A stretch of DNA of 64,000 nucleotides from Punctularia strigosozonata HHB-11173 SS5 (GCF_000264995.1 NW_006767443.1:1149241-1213240); one strand, 5' to 3'. Shown: positions 1-13,223, counted from the stretch's first letter. Numbers and translations are program-made. Notes: a model not told the origin generated them from the sequence alone.

Positions 1-56
1 CTTCTTATTGCCCCCGCTTTCTCCCGCCACTCGCACTCACCCACGCTTTCACCCAG

Positions 57-3000
57 AATCCTACTCCTGAAGCGCGCCGACACCGACACGTCGCTCAAAG
101 ATCTCGAGGGATACACCGCCTACGACCTCTACAACGCCACGCTCGAGGGCACCAAGCCCTCCCCGCTCTCCCCCTCCTCCCATCAAGGCGCCGAGCTCTA
201 CACCTGGGGCGCGAACCGCAACGCCGCCCTCGGCCTCGGCGACGCCTCCGACCGCGCCTTCCCCGAACCCGTCCCGCTCCGCCCCGCCACCGCCGTCCCC
301 GCCACCGCCCCGCTCGCCGCACGCTTCAGCCCGCTCGCCGTGCGCGCCGTCGGCATGTCCAAGCTGCACACCGTCGTCGTCGTCACCTCTTCCCCCCCTT
401 CCTCCTCCACATCCTCGTCGTCGGCGGCGGCGAAAGGGGACAACGTGCGCGCGTGCGGGTTCGCGTCCACGGGAAGGCTGGGGCCGTCCCAGCCCGCGCA
501 CACGACGCAGTTCGCTCTCCAGCCCCTAGGCCCGACGCCGGCCTTCCCCCCGGGGGCGGACATCGTCGCCGTCGCGCTCGGCCAGGACCACACCCTCGCC
601 CTCGCGCGCACGGGCGAGGTCTACTCCTGGGGCCTCAACCGCTTCTCCCAGCTCGGCTACGCCATCGACCCCTCGCCCTCCTCCGCCGCCGCCGCGGAGG
701 AACGGGACCTGGTCCAGAGCACGCCGAAGCGGATCATGGGGCCGCTGAGGCGGGAGGCGGTGAGGGGCGTCGCGGCGTGCAAGACGGCGAGCGCGTGTTG
801 GACGGAGCGGGAGGTGTTCACGTGGGGGACGAACCACGGGCAGTTGGGGTACGACAGGGCCGCGCAGCCGGTCCAGGTTCAGCCCCGGATCGTGACGAAG
901 ATCACGCAGCCGGTCAAGGCGATCGCGATCACCGTGCGTCCGACGCCGTGTTGACCGAATCGGAACCGACGTTTTGCAGCTGACGCGTTTTCCATGTTAC
1001 ACAGGACCACGCGATGGCGTGCCTGCTCGCGTCCGAAGAGCTCATCTGCATCCACAACGACCGCAGCTTCAAGATCAAGTCAGTCCCCCGCGGGGGTTTT
1101 TTTTTTTTTTTTTCCGGCCTTCATGGTTTATCCTCTGACCAAAATCCACAGCTTCCCGGCTCAATGCTTCCCGTCCGAGATGACGCCCTACCGCCCGCCG
1201 GCCGCGATCCACGTGCGGAAGGTGACCGCCTCGAATTCGGGCTCGGGCTTCGCCGTGCTCTCCTCCGCCGGCGAGGTCTTCACGTTCTCCCTCCCGCCGC
1301 CGCCGCCGCCCGGCGACCCGTCGCCGGCGGAGCTCGCGAAGCCGCGCCCGCAGCGCGCGTGGGACAGGCGCAAAAAGTTCAGCGCGGCGACGGACGTTGC
1401 GCTCGGCGCGGACGGGGCGTTGGTGTTGTGCACCGAGTCGGGGCACGTGTACGTGCGCGCGGGTGGAGGCAGCGGGGCAGGGGGAGGGGTGGGAGGAGGA
1501 GGAGGAGGAGGAGGAAAAGGGGGGAAGAGGTTTCAGCGCGTGCCGGGGTTGCAGCGCGTCGTGGCGGTGTGCGCGAACGAGACGGGCGCGTTCGGCGCGT
1601 TGAGGGCGGACGCGAGGCCGGAGCGCATCGCGTGGAAGCAGCGCGGGGTCGGGGTGGATGTGGGACGGATGATGCCGTTCGCGGCGTGGGGAGCGGTGGG
1701 GGACGTGCCGGTGGGCACGAGGACGCGGCCGTGCGCCGCGGTGCAGGACGAGGGCGACGAGGAGGAGGAGGCCAAGGTGAAGGTGATCCGGGAGGAAGAT
1801 GGGGAGGAGGAGGAGGAAGACGGGAACGAGGCGGTCGAGCGGGACTTGAGGATGCTGGAGAGGCTGTGCGGGTTGTTGAGGGAGGATAGGGAGTGTCGAG
1901 AGGCGAGAGGGTGCGGCTTGTTCGCGCGCCCGGGCGAGATGGGCCGGCATGGCGCGAATCTCGAAGTGCGGGTGGAGGAGGGCGGGCTCGTGTTCCCCGC
2001 GCACGCGCTTGTCGCCGCGGCGCGCTCGGCCAGGATGGCGGCCCTCCTTCGCGCGGGCGCTGGCGAAATCGGGTCTCAGCACGTCCGGGTGCGGCTCGGC
2101 GCGACGGAGGATGGCGGCGAGGGCAAGCCCCGGCTCGCGTTTGTGGGCTGCGGTCCGCTCGCGGTGTTGGTGCTCTGGGTGTATCTGTACTCGGACGAGC
2201 TGCTCGCGGTGTGGGACTCGCGCGTGAGCTGGGCGCTGCGCGGCCGGCTGGCGGAACTCGGCGTGGACCCCATGAGAGTGAGAGGGGAGCTGGTGGGGCT
2301 GGCGAAGGTGCTGGAGTTGCCGGCGCTGGAGGAGGCGTTGGGCCCGTTGGAGAAGCGCGCGGTGAGGGTGACGATGGGGGACGACGTGCGCGCGCTGTAC
2401 GAGGCTACGGCTGCGACGACGGCGGAGAAGGCGGGAGGGAGAGGGCTTGCGCGCCTGCTGGCGCCCGACGTCGTGCTCAGGCTCGCGGACCGCGACGTGC
2501 GCTGCCATTCTCTGCTCCTTCGCGCGCGCTCGCCGTTCTTCAGGAGCTTCTTCGACGAGCCGGCGTGGACGCGCGAGCGGACGGGATCCGGGGTGCTGGA
2601 GGTCGATCTGCGCCATTTGCGCTGGCGCGCGATGCGGTTTGTGTGCGCGTACGCGTGCGGGGCGGAGGACTCTGGGGCGATGTTTGACGTGCTCGAGTTC
2701 GTGGAGGGCACGGACGAGCTGGTAGATTTCATGTTCGAGGTGATCGCCGCCGCGGTGCGTTTTCTCCCTCGTCACTATTTCCCTGTGTTGCCCGCGGTTC
2801 CTGATCAACGCGCGTCTCCACAGACGGAACTGCACCTTGACAGGCTCGTGCTCCTCTGCGCGGGCACGCTTCTCCCCTTCGTCAACCTCGCCAACGCGTG
2901 CGCCGTCCTCTCCGACGCGACGTACTACTCCGTCCGGCCGCTCGTCCGGCGCGTGCAGCGCTACCTCGCGCTCCACCTCGAGACGCTGCTCGAGGGCCAG

Positions 3001-4484
3001 ATGCTCGCAGACCTCGCGCCGGAGCTCGTCCGCGCGCTCGGTGCGTTCGTCCGCGCGGAGCAGGCGAGGCGCGCGCCCGTGACGCGGTCCGGCGCGCTCG
3101 CGGAGAAAGCGCGCGCTGTGTTCGGGGACTGGTTGGAGATGCAGGACGTGCCGAGGCCCATCGTGCCTTCTGCCCGAGCGCCGATGAAAGAGAGGGAGTC
3201 GTCGCCGCGATTGTCGCCGCCGACGCCGTATAAGGAGCAGAAGGGGAGGAAGCAAAGCCTGCAGCCGACGACGTTGCCCACACCCGTGCGTGCGCCCGCG
3301 GTCGGCGAGGGCGACGATATCTTCGCAATGGATGCGGAGCCGTCTGTGCCTGCGTTGAGCTTGGAACCGCCAGTTCTGACAAGCCCGCCGGAGCTACCTG
3401 CAGCATCGGATGGCAAACCCTCCGCACCGCGATGGAAGCCAATCACAAACGCGCCGAGGTGAGCCAGGATGCGATCCGGGGGGCAGATAACTGACCTGAG
3501 TGCGGCAGGGCGGACATGAAGTCAATCATGGCCGAGGCGGAGACGTCGTCGTCGAAGGGAAAGGCCCCGGTTGCGGGCCCCTCGCCCTCCAGGGTGCCTA
3601 TTGCGGGGGGATGGCGCAAGGTATCCTCGCCCGCGACTTCGCTCGCCGTGTTAGCGCCCGAACCCCCCGTCTCGACTTTGACGTGGCGTGCAGGCGTTCC
3701 CGTCCCTGCACGCGCACCATCTGCCTTGGATACGCCGCGCGCGACGCCCCCTTCATCCGGGCTTGCGCAGACGCGGCCGGTTGTCGCATCGGGGCCGTCC
3801 ACGCCGATGAAACCAGGTTTGCAGCCGCGTGCGCAGCCGTCCGCCAATGCGCAAGGGCCCACGATCAAGCCTGCGCGGCAGCCGTCGTCTTCCAACTCGT
3901 CCCCTTCCATAGCGCGGAAAGCTTCGTGCGTCCTCATTCTTTCTTGGGTAGTTTCCGTCTGACATGGCTCCATTCATATCAGTGGCGGAACGGGCAAAGC
4001 ATGGACGCTCCCTCCCGTCCAGCCCGTCGCCACGCCCGCCGTCCCAGGACCGGCGCCATCCCTCGTCGCGATACAGCAGGCACAGCTCGAGCAAGGGCTG
4101 CCACAAGACAAAAACAAGAAGTCGCTGAAACAGATCCAGGAGGAGGAGCGCGCACGGCAGGAAGAAGAAGACTTCCTGCGATGGTGGGCGGCCGAGGAGG
4201 AGAGGCTACGTCTGGAGGAGCTACAGCTTCAGCAGGAGCAGCTGCTTCTCGCTCGGGACCCGGTCGATCCGCAGAAGAAGAAAGATGGGCCAAGGAAGGG
4301 AAAGCGACCTACGAAAGCACCGAAGAACCTGGATGTCCCAAATCCCGTCGAACCTCGCTCTACGGCTGAGCGGGCCGGCCCTGAGCAAGCACTTGGTGCT
4401 CCACGACCCGGCCGCGGAGGGCGCGGCGGACGACGCCATGCGAAACCAAGACATGCCCCTGAAACGTCGACGGCGCAACTGTAA
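57..4484 (+). CDS. IBtk-like protein with RCC1 repeats and two BTB domains (5' end outside window)
   Basis: The frame is open from the first splice acceptor (AG at 55-56), so the start lies upstream. The first residues (KDLEGYTAYDLY) read like the end of an ankyrin repeat. RCC1 blades follow (LYTWGANRNAALGLG, VYSWGLNRFSQLGY, VFTWGTNHGQLGY). Two BTB/POZ regions lie near 1,960-2,350 and 2,450-2,750. The C-terminus carries two conserved blocks, one around DMKSIMAEAE and a helical one with RWWAAEEERLRLEEL. This order (ankyrin, RCC1, BTB, BTB, tail) is that of inhibitor-of-Bruton-kinase proteins, known as Cul3 adaptors. I infer a ubiquitin-ligase adaptor role. Introns lie at 934-1004, about 1,079-1,151, 2,755-2,823, about 3,462-3,510 and 3,926-3,981. 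The intron near 1,098 has a long T run, and a Gly/Glu-rich low-complexity part is at about 1,470-1,830. It is tail-to-tail with Hsp78. Confidence 0.85.
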
Positions 4485-4642
4485 TAGCAAGAGCAAGGAC
4501 CAGTTCTCTATATCATCATACGGTTATGTTCTATTTTATGATACATGTATAGCTACAGATGGAGTGGTGTGTTGTGTTTCGACTATCGTGTAGAAATAGA
4601 CATGCAATAATGTAGATGTTCTGTCCGAGGGAATTTATTCAT

Positions 4643-7600
4643 TCAGTCCACGTCGTCCGCAGGGACGACGGGAGCTGCCGATTGGTTCGAGGCAATCGTG
4701 CTATCCGGCGGGTGGTTGTCCTTGATGTCGAGGGAGTTGCCGTCCTCGCTTACACGAATGGACACGGTGTCTCCATCGCTGTAAGGGGAGTAAGCACGTA
4801 TTCTAGGCATGAAGGGTTCATTCGAATGAGTGCTCACCGAATGGTGCCATGAAGCAGCTTGCGCGCCAGGGGGAACAGGACATCCGTACGGACGACGCGT
4901 GCAATGGCGCGTGCACCGTATACGTCGGAGTATCCCTCCTTAGCCAGCCATTCCTTCGCCGCGTCGTCGACGTCGAGCTCAATCCGCCGGTCCTTCAGGC
5001 GCTCCGCAACGTCCTTGAGCCGAAGCGAGACGACCTGGAGGATCGAGTTCTTGGACAGCTTGTTGAAGACGAGCATCGAATCGAGTCGGTTGAGCAGCTC
5101 AGGCGGGAAGAACTCGGACGTGCGTTCGAGTACCTCACGCTTGGCTTCCTCGGTGACGACGCCGTCGCCGTCCGTGGCAGACTTGTGCGCTAGGATATCG
5201 CTCCCAAGGTTGCTCGTGAGGCAGATGATGGTATTCTGAATGTTATTGTCAATACTTCGACAGGAAGTGAACGCGAGCTAGCCGCTAGTACCTTAAAGTC
5301 AACCTTGCGGCCTTGGCTGTCAGTGAGGCTTCCCTCGTCTAGCAGTTGGAGCAGGATCATCGCCACGTCCTTGTGAGCCTTCTCGAGCTCGTCCAGAAGG
5401 ATGACGGCTGTGAAAGAGATGCGTGAGCGAGATGAATCGACAATTCCGAGGCTAATGCCGTACCGTACGGCTTGCGCCGAACAGCTTCAGTCAGTTGGCC
5501 TCCCTCCTCGAAGCCAACATAGCCTGGAGCAGCACCGATGAGCCGCGAGATGGTGTGCCGGTCATGATATTCTGACATGTTGATGTTGATCCTGGCTTAA
5601 CAGTGAGCATGAAAAACGTCAGACGGCAGAGGCTAACTCACAATCCTCGTTTCTCGTCGTTGAAGAGGAAACCCGCAAGCGCCTTGCATAACTCCGTCTA
5701 CCACAATATGATCGTTTGGTTTGACTCGAAGAAAATAATGTAAGCTTGCTCACCTTTCCGACGCCAGTAGGACCAAGGAAAAGGAAGGAGGCGACTGGAC
5801 GATTTGGTGGTTGCAAACCGGCGCGTGAGATTCGGACAGCGTCACTAATAGCCTTGACGACGTGATCCTGTCCTACCACACGCTGCTTCAACGTATCTTC
5901 CATCTAATCGCAAAGTCAGCATATCAATTTCGTCCAAGGTCGACCGACACTCACAGTGACCAGTTTATCCCTCTCGCCCTTCAGCAAGTTCTGTACGGGA
6001 ATGCCCGTCGCCTTGGCCACGACACGGGAGATATCGTTCGATGTCACTCGGTCATGTAACATGGGAAGCGGCCCTTCGGCGCCATCTTCGGTAGCGGACT
6101 CGCTCTCCTTCGGCAGCTGTCGTTCGAGCTCGGGAATAGTGGCAAACCGCAGCCTCGAGGCTTGCTCGAAGTTCCCCTCCCGCTGGGCTACCTCGAGTTC
6201 ATGCTTAGCACGCTCGAGGCGTTGCTTAATCTCCTTCACGTTGTTCAGTCGGTCGCGCTCCGCTTGCCAGAGCTGCGTCAAGCGCGCGGCGGCCTCCTTT
6301 TTCTCGTGCAGGTCCTTCTCGACCTTCTCCCGTCGCTCGTTGCTGAACACATCGCTCTCGTTCTTCAAGCTCTCGAGCTCGATCTGGAGGGTGATGATCT
6401 CTCGATCCAGCGCCTCGAGCTCGTCGGGCTTGGATTCTTGTGCGAGGCGGAGCGCTGAAGCAGCTTCGTCCACGAGGTCGATGGCCTTGTCGGGTAGGAA
6501 GCGGTCGGAGATGTAACGAGCAGCGTAAACAGCAGCTGTCACTAGCGCGCCATCGGAGATCTCCACACCGTGGTGAACCTCGTACCGCGTCTTGAGACCA
6601 CGAAGAATGGAGATAGTGGATGCCACCGATGGCTCCTCAATCGTTACTGGCTGGAACCGTCGCTCTAGGGCGGCATCTTTGCCAATCGTCTTGCGGTATT
6701 CATCGGCTATGATGCAGCATGAGCGTGACGAAGAGAGAATCAAACATGTAACATACGTGTAGTAGCGCCCACAAGCTGTAAGCCGCGAGCTAACGCGGGC
6801 TTGATCATCTGTCCGGCATCGATGCTTCCTTCGGCTTTACCGAGATTGAAGAGAGTATCTGCACTACAATTTAGCCCACAGATCGTAATGCAACCAAATA
6901 GCGGGATACTGACGAACTTCGTCAATGAAGCATATGATGTTCCCACTCTGCAGGGAGAGGATGGCATTAGAGGATGTAACCAGCAGCTGGCAAGTACGGG
7001 CGAACCTCGTCCTCGATGTCCTTGATCAGGGCCTTGAACTTTTCTTCGAACTGGCCACGAACTCCGGAGCCTGCCATTATGGCAGCCAGATCGATAGATA
7101 GAACGCGCTTCTTTTGCAAGGACTATCAATGTGGGTCAGCGAGCTGACTCCATTCGTTGAGGACGACAAGAATGCTGACCTCCGGCACTTCGCCAGCGAC
7201 AATACGGCTTGCTAGTCCTTCTAGGATGGCGGTCTTTCCAACACCAGGTGGACCAATAAGCTAGTTGCGATAAGGGGTGTGAGCGGCGATCGTGATTTGC
7301 GCGAGAAGAGTCAGACACGTACGACTGGATTAGACTTCGTCCTTCGCGATAGAACTAGCGGATACATTGAGTATGCTCATTCTTCGCTTCGTGGAGGCTG
7401 AACGTACTCTGTATTGTTCTGCGGATTTCTACGTTGCGTCCGTCAATACCAGTGGCGTTCAAGCAGAGAAAACAACGAACCTTCGTCCCTTCCGATGGTG
7501 GGGTCCAGCTTGCCATTCCTCGCAAACTCGGTGAGATCCACACTCTTTACATATGTCAGACCAACCCACGACCTTAACTGAGGGACTGCGACGTACGAAC

Positions 7601-7851
7601 TGCTTCAATGCGTCTCCCTTCTCAAACTGCTGCCCAAACATGTTGAACCCCGGCATTCCGCCCTTTCCTCCGTTGGGAGGAGGTTGCGCATACCCCCTCC
7701 GCTGGTTGACTATTCCACAGTTGGGCGTCCATGGTATGCTTGGTCGCGGCTGAAGCGCGACTGCCGCACGAAGCGGTAAGGCGCGAGGAACCGCATTCCG
7801 TAGGAGCGCGTTGCGAGATAGTGAAACGTTCGTGATTTCTGTGCGTAGCAT
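4643..7851 (-). CDS. HSP78: Mitochondrial Hsp78/ClpB-type AAA+ disaggregase
   Basis: The start at 7851 gives a basic, serine-rich matrix-targeting sequence ([19 protein letters not shown]) ending near QRRGYAQ. After a short linker comes [15 protein letters not shown], then AAA-1 with Walker [10 protein letters not shown] and Walker [10 protein letters not shown] long coiled-coil M domain ([18 protein letters not shown] onward) follows. AAA-2 has Walker A GPTGVGK, Walker [12 protein letters not shown] and the [16 protein letters not shown] block. The C-terminal D2 small domain ends in an acidic tail. The double-Clp N domain of cytosolic Hsp104 is absent, as is usual for Hsp78. About 800 residues are spread over roughly a dozen exons; [11 protein letters not shown], for example, is formed across a splice. 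Expected role: refolding aggregated matrix proteins with mtHsp70. All motifs look intact. Confidence 0.93.
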
Positions 7852-8296
7852 GCAGATGAGTCGTACGTTGCAGAAAAAGCGACCAGGCGGGAGCGTATGC
7901 AAGTGTAATTGGCAAGACTATAAACGAGAGGAAAGCCGGAAATGTATGGACGTGCTAACGCACACCGGAGGGTTCTCCAGTTATTCAGGCCATTCGAGAA
8001 TGATCCGAAGCTTTCAGCGTTCACGTGGTCATTCACGGTCGTGACGGCGAAGGCCGACGAGCTTGGCGCGTCGCCGAACCGCACTGTCAAATTTGCCTTT
8101 GGGTTTAATACTCTATAGGCATTGCAACACATAGCGCCGTTCATTCTGTTGCACATACGTGGGGGATGATCATAATATGATGCACAAACTCAGACGATTC
8201 GCGTTTTCTTTTGGAAATCGTCCCTGTCCGTTCCCAATAGCATGGAATTACTTGCAGTCCGTGGGTATCATTGCCTGTGAATGAACACCGATAAGT
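7852..8296. other. Intergenic, upstream of HSP78
   Basis: About 445 bases between the HSP78 start and the 3' end of the next minus-strand gene. It should hold the HSP78 promoter. I see no gene, repeat or clear heat-shock-element array. Confidence 0.5.
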
Positions 8297-9701
8297 CTAG
8301 AGCGACTGTGAGAAGAGCTGCAATCGAAACTGACAGAAATGATGAACTGGTGGTTCTGCACTGTTTCGGTTACAAATGGTGAACCTGCTCCTTGCAAGCA
8401 CCGCATCTACGTCTCGCCTGGACAGACAAGCCCAATCCGGTTCTCCGGGATAGGGGCCCCTGCTGCTCGTGTGCACCTGTACAGCCACGTCGTTGCGAGC
8501 GGCGAAAAGGGACGACAATGCTCCCTCCTGGCTCAGAAGGTGCTCCAGAAAGACGACACTTTGTTTGTGACTTGCTGCTGGGTGAAGCACGACATGAAAG
8601 TATTGACATGTCGGGGGCAACGAGTCGGAAACCTTCTCTAGAGCGCTTATCCAGCGCGCAGCAGATGGCGCGTCTCGGTCTGGGAGATCATAGAACGCGG
8701 ATATCTTCAGCGTTAGACGTTCCAGTGCGACCAACGTCCGAAGGGCGTCGTTCAATGCTATGCAGTAGAGCTGGTCAGCATATGCTGTAATCGCGAAAGG
8801 CCTCAGCGACGTACCGTCAACCTCGTGCAGCAGCACAGTCCGGAATTCAGCGCTCCTCAGACTGGAGCTCTGCCTCACGCAAAACTTCTTCATGCTCGGG
8901 AACCTCCCGCGGGCCGTCCAGCTGACGTATCGAAGAACAACCGAGAGTTCACGAAGGCTCTCCGGCTCCAATTTCCCTTCTAACCACCAGAGCATATTGA
9001 ATGTACCATCATAGCAGAGGCTCAGTGCATCGACCTCGGTTTCGCCCGCCACATTTCCCTTGAATCCGTGATTATTGAAGAGCGAGGTGTTGTCAAATAT
9101 GACCTTGTTGGGGCGGTGTAACGCCGAGACGAGCGACAGACAACATGTGTGGCTGACCATGCAGTTCCGAAGACAGGGAGTTGAGACGCGGATGCGATCG
9201 AATGCTACGTATGGCGTCGTCCGTGACCCAGAGCTGCGTGTTCATGGAGGGCAGGAAGTCGATGAAATGCAGCTCGTGCAATAGCGGCATGTGTTCGAGC
9301 AGAGCTGGCAGCCACGTCATTGCCCATGCCCCGCAGTCTGATGGCTTGCGGGACCCAGGTGCTAGAGTTGGACGCGAATCGCATAGCTTCAGGATCTTCA
9401 CGTATCCAAAGATAGCGGTTCCGCCGTGATGAAGGGACGTGAGGTCAACGAGCTGATTCTCGTTGCACACGTACAGCTCTTGAAAGAGATTGGCACGAGC
9501 GCGGTGAAGCGTTGACCTGCATACTAAGCTCCAGGTCTGGTATTCCCCGTAGTCGATGATCTCTTCGATTATGTCGAGCGGGATGGGGTTACTCCGGACC
9601 GTAGGCGTAGTATCCGTTCCTGCGTGGTGGGTTCCTGCGACAACATGCTCGCGGGTGAAGGCGTCTTGTGAATCAGTCCGTTTCTTCAGCCAGAATTGCA
9701 T
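8297..9701 (-). CDS. F-box/LRR-like protein 1, apparent frameshift
   Basis: The N-terminal part from the ATG at 9701 contains an F-box-like stretch (IPLDIIEEIIDYGEYQTWSL, then VCRSTLHRARANLF). This block recurs in four other loci here (10.3, 11.4, 31.5 and 37.6 kb). The C-terminal part (8297 to about 9,180) reads in another frame and has the leucine-rich tail of the same family (LERLTLKISAFYDLPD). Between them, near 9,160-9,190, the frame must skip one base after SIRSHPRLNS to continue as LRNCMVSHTCCL. No intron of plausible size with GT..AG fits. This is either a real inactivating indel or a base-calling error. If intact, it would be an SCF-type substrate receptor of about 460 residues. Confidence 0.6.
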
Positions 9702-10089
9702 CCTTGCATCGAGCGAGAGTCATATACAGGTAAGAGCCTACTTACATAGTGACGGCGGCAACCCCATCACGAAATGGCGACCGCTGACCGTAAGTACCAG
9801 CCTCGTTGACAACCGACGGCAGCTCGGAACTGGTATGCACTAATTCAGATTATGTAATCATACTTCAACCTCTGGCTTGTCCGTCGACCAGACGGATAGT
9901 AGTAAGAAGGTGATTGAATGAACGTATAGAACCGCTTCGCTTTGTGTACACCCAGTGGAGCGGCACGTTCGCCCTTAATCCACCACAGAGTCGTCGCGTC
10001 TAGGACTAGGAAACCGGGTTGCGTACCGTGCTGCTGCTGTAAAACCATCGCCCACCGAAACAAAAGTGTCTTCGTGACGATCAACGTCT
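9702..10089. other. Intergenic between divergent F-box loci
   Basis: About 390 bases separate the start of F-box gene 1 (-) from the F-box relic (+). A short minus-strand open frame (9,845-10,084) has no recognisable family. I see nothing else. Confidence 0.4.
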
Positions 10090-11056
10090 ATGCGGGATGC
10101 ATTGGTTGCAAAAGATAATGCGAAAAGCGAGATTAGAGGCGCATGCTTCCGAAGTCGTTTACGACGTCGCCAGTACGGACGAAGATGCTCAGTGCGTTAC
10201 ATCTACCTCTGCTCCTCGCCGACAAGTCTGCCTTCACCTGTGTCCGATTCTGTCGAAGACTCTGCAGGATGGCCGTCGCTGCTGCAGAAGTTACCGCAGG
10301 AGCTCGTCAACCGCATTATCATCCACGGACCCCTGATCCTGGAGCCTCGTCTGCATCACTACCTCTTCTCCTTTCTACGCGTCCCCTCCTTCAAATGCAG
10401 CGGGCTCCTCGACACGCACGACATCCTTCACCATGTCCACACGCTCTCGTTGCGCCTCATCCAACTCCGCTTCGGTCCATCCGTAGATCAGCAGTGGTGG
10501 CCGGTGATGAGACGTTAGATATCTGCCTTGGCTCCTTGACTCCATGCTCGGCCTAGAGTTTCTCCTGGACGATCTGGACGTCCAGTTACTTGGACTCTTC
10601 CCTGCCCCCTTTTTTCGATACGCTGCTAGATTCCACGCAGCGTCTCCCTGCTCTACGTCACGTAAACCTATCCAAAGCTACCTGCACCATCCGAGATTAC
10701 CACCACCTTTTGTCCGCCATCCCTCGTCTCTCAAGCCTCTCATTCGACGCGTGCTACTTCCTTGAGGACGAAGGTTGACCTCCGCCGCCCACCTTGCGCA
10801 TCCGCTCGCTAACCATCAGCCAGAACGGGCGGACTGGAGAGCCTTTAAAAGCCTGGGCCCTGGCGCGATCGCGCTCGTGCCCCACCTCAAAGAAATCAAG
10901 TTCGATTTCCAGGCGGTTTCGCGTTCCGTAGTGCGACCTGAGGGTGCTGAATTGCGTTCTTCTACCATATGTCCTTATATGCACCATAGGCACTACATCG
11001 ACCCGTCTGTTTGCAAAGGGGAGTGAAAGGAGCCTCTCCGGGTGTCGGAGCGACAC
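10090..11056 (+). pseudogene. Decayed F-box/LRR-like gene
   Basis: Short pieces in different frames match the neighbouring F-box family in order. The F-box start LPQELVNRIIIHGP lies near 10,287. A remnant of the WSLVC block (SLVCITT) lies near 10,345 in another frame. The LRR piece ALRHVNLSKATCTIRDYHHL, then LSAIPRLSSLSFDACYF, lies near 10,650-10,770. A later piece, PHLKEIKFDFQ, is near 10,880. The pieces are separated by frame changes and stops that splicing does not easily repair, so I call it a pseudogene. Confidence 0.6.
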
Positions 11057-11154
11057 CGATCACATGTGCACAGCCTCCGCTGATCCGGAAGCGACTTGAT
11101 TAAGCGAGTTGGGGTCGCTCTCGCTCTCTCGTTACGACTTGCGTGCAGCGCAAC

Positions 11155-12597
11155 ATGTACGGATCCGTCCCTCCTGAGTCAATTGCAACCAATGGACAAC
11201 TGACCTCCCACAGCAAAGAAGGACGTAAAGCAAGCCAGTATTTCCTGGCTATGTCTCGAGAGCGCTCTGGGGGAGTGGCCCACCGCGCCACTCATGGCTG
11301 CGACGGAGGAAGTCAGTTCAGTGAATCAACGACCTCGTTCGTGTTGACGAGCGCCACCTGATTTCTACCTAGATGCTCTGCTTCCATGGGAGCTTACCGA
11401 CCTCATAATCGATCACGGGCAGTACCACGGCCATCGAGCTTGGAGCCTCGTGTGCAAATCGACGCTTCCTCGCGCTCGCTCGCACCTGTTTCGGAGGATG
11501 CGCATTCATACAGAAAACGAGTGCACAGAGATCATAGCAGGACTTCGTGTAGGAAGTACGATTCTCCGATACGTCCAGGAGCTGTCCGTCACGAACGTTC
11601 TAACTTGGGATCCGGAATGCCTCCCGGTGCTTTTGGACGGCATGCCCCAGCTTCGGGCCCTCATCATTGACGGGTTCTATCTACCTCCCGGTCAGAACGA
11701 GGTGCCCGACCCTCTTACTCGAGCACTATCGCGTTGCAATCATCTGCGTCACGTCGGCTTGCTGCAATCCCACTTTCCCTGTTCCATTCAACTTTTCAGC
11801 GACCTCGTAGCTGCTATCCCCCTTCTTTCGAGCCTCTCGTTCGAAGACTGCTCATTCGATCAACAGGAAGAGCTCGTGCGATCCCCGCCCGTTCTCACCA
11901 TCCAAAAGCTGAACGTCGAGCCGTGCGCCTTCAGTTTCAAGCCGTATTGGCTGGATCTCGCCCTACGACTCAACTGCCTCACGTACTTGACGTTCCACTT
12001 TTGCGACATCTCCCTGGCCGTCAACGTCTCATTTCTCCAGCGCCTGGCCCACACGCACTCGGAAAGTCTCCGATGCGTGCGGCTCGAGGCTGTACCTCAC
12101 GCGCCAAACTCGTTACGTGGTGAGCCCATTGGCAGACTGTTTTGCGTTTCTCACCGACTCAGTATTGACGCTCTCGCTCAGATTTGATTCCTTCCCTACG
12201 TCGGATTCAGAGCTTGGAAAAACTGCACATCGACCTCGACGTGGTATCGTTCGGAGCGTCTCGGTGGCCAGTCGACGCCTTGGAGTTCTTGACCGAAGTC
12301 GGCCTTTCCAACGTGGATCTTGAGTTTCAGGCGAACATGACAGACCTCCACTCGCTTAAGCGAACTCTTGCGTCCACCGCGCAGATGCAGGCGCTTCTAG
12401 GTTGCGAGACGAAGATGACCGTTAATCTCAAGCTGTTCGTGTTGGAGTCGTTGTTGAGAGATAAGGAAACAACATTGGAGAGCGTATTTGATACCGCCGG
12501 CTATCATCTCGTGGCATCTCTCAATTGGGGACCTGGAGGGGATTCCCGGAGTGTTTGTCAATACGGTGTGTATATTGGATCTAGTGCCTTGAGATGA
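11155..12597 (+). CDS. F-box/LRR-like protein 2 (intact copy)
   Basis: The model has three exons. Exon 1 starts at ATG 11155 or 11251 and ends at 11311 before a gtcagt donor. Exon 2 is 11373-12119 and exon 3 is 12182-12597. Joining exons 1 and 2 in phase gives NALLPWELTDLIIDHGQYH followed by AWSLVCKSTLPRARSHLF, the family's F-box block. The rest is a degenerate leucine-rich region (LRHVGLLQSHF, IPLLSSLSFEDCSF, YLTFHFCDISL, LEKLHIDLDVVS). The product has about 430 residues. SCF substrate-receptor function is inferred from the F-box and from large expansions of this type in mushroom-forming fungi. The target is unknown. Confidence 0.72.
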
Positions 12598-13223
12598 GAC
12601 TGAGATATTATACCAAATTCCAGTAATGTCCGGGAAGGAGGTCGTGTATCAAGTCCAAAAGATATACAATTCTGCTTCTCATGAGTGTTATATTGATATG
12701 CTCTTAGGTCACGTAAACACTGTCATCTGAGCTGTATATAGCCAATGACGCTAGCTTTTGCTCCACATCAACTTGGTTCGACTTGCTGCGGGCCTATTAC
12801 TGGTTTCGGGAAGCAAAGTCTACCCACAGGTGATATGACTTCCATAGTAACTTACCTCAGATACTTTGATGTCAGCTCAAAGCCTTCACTACACGTGAGC
12901 GAGGTGAAGAGTGCGAGCTCCTAGTACGTCGCTGGATGATACACTTTCACGCTTTGACTGATGGTCTCCTGACGCCGACTCTTTGATGCACGATAGCACG
13001 TATGCATTCCAGATATCTATATATGACGTCGTGAACGGGAGTTTCGTGAAGTTACGTGCAATGACACCTGCCGCTCATCAATGCCGTGATATGTGACGTA
13101 GAAGGCCGCTCGACAAGCCAGACCCAAGACTTCGATTCTCATGTGGATCGTGCTCATGTAGTGAAAAGGACGGAAAGCACGGCCGGTATCGCTCGTTCCC
13201 CGAACCAGAGACCGCTATTGAAG
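12598..13223. other. Upstream region of P450 gene 1, part of the tandem duplication
   Basis: There is no gene. Stretches near 12,807-12,845 (gggaagcaaagtctaccca) and 13,116-13,180 recur, diverged, before P450 gene 2 near 16,766 and 17,122. The duplicated unit therefore included upstream DNA. Confidence 0.55.

Noticed and set aside
1075-3255. Long minus-strand open frame of 726 codons opposite the IBtk-like gene
   Set aside because: It is antisense to clear RCC1/BTB coding, is extremely Arg/His-rich and spans real introns; a by-product of high GC.
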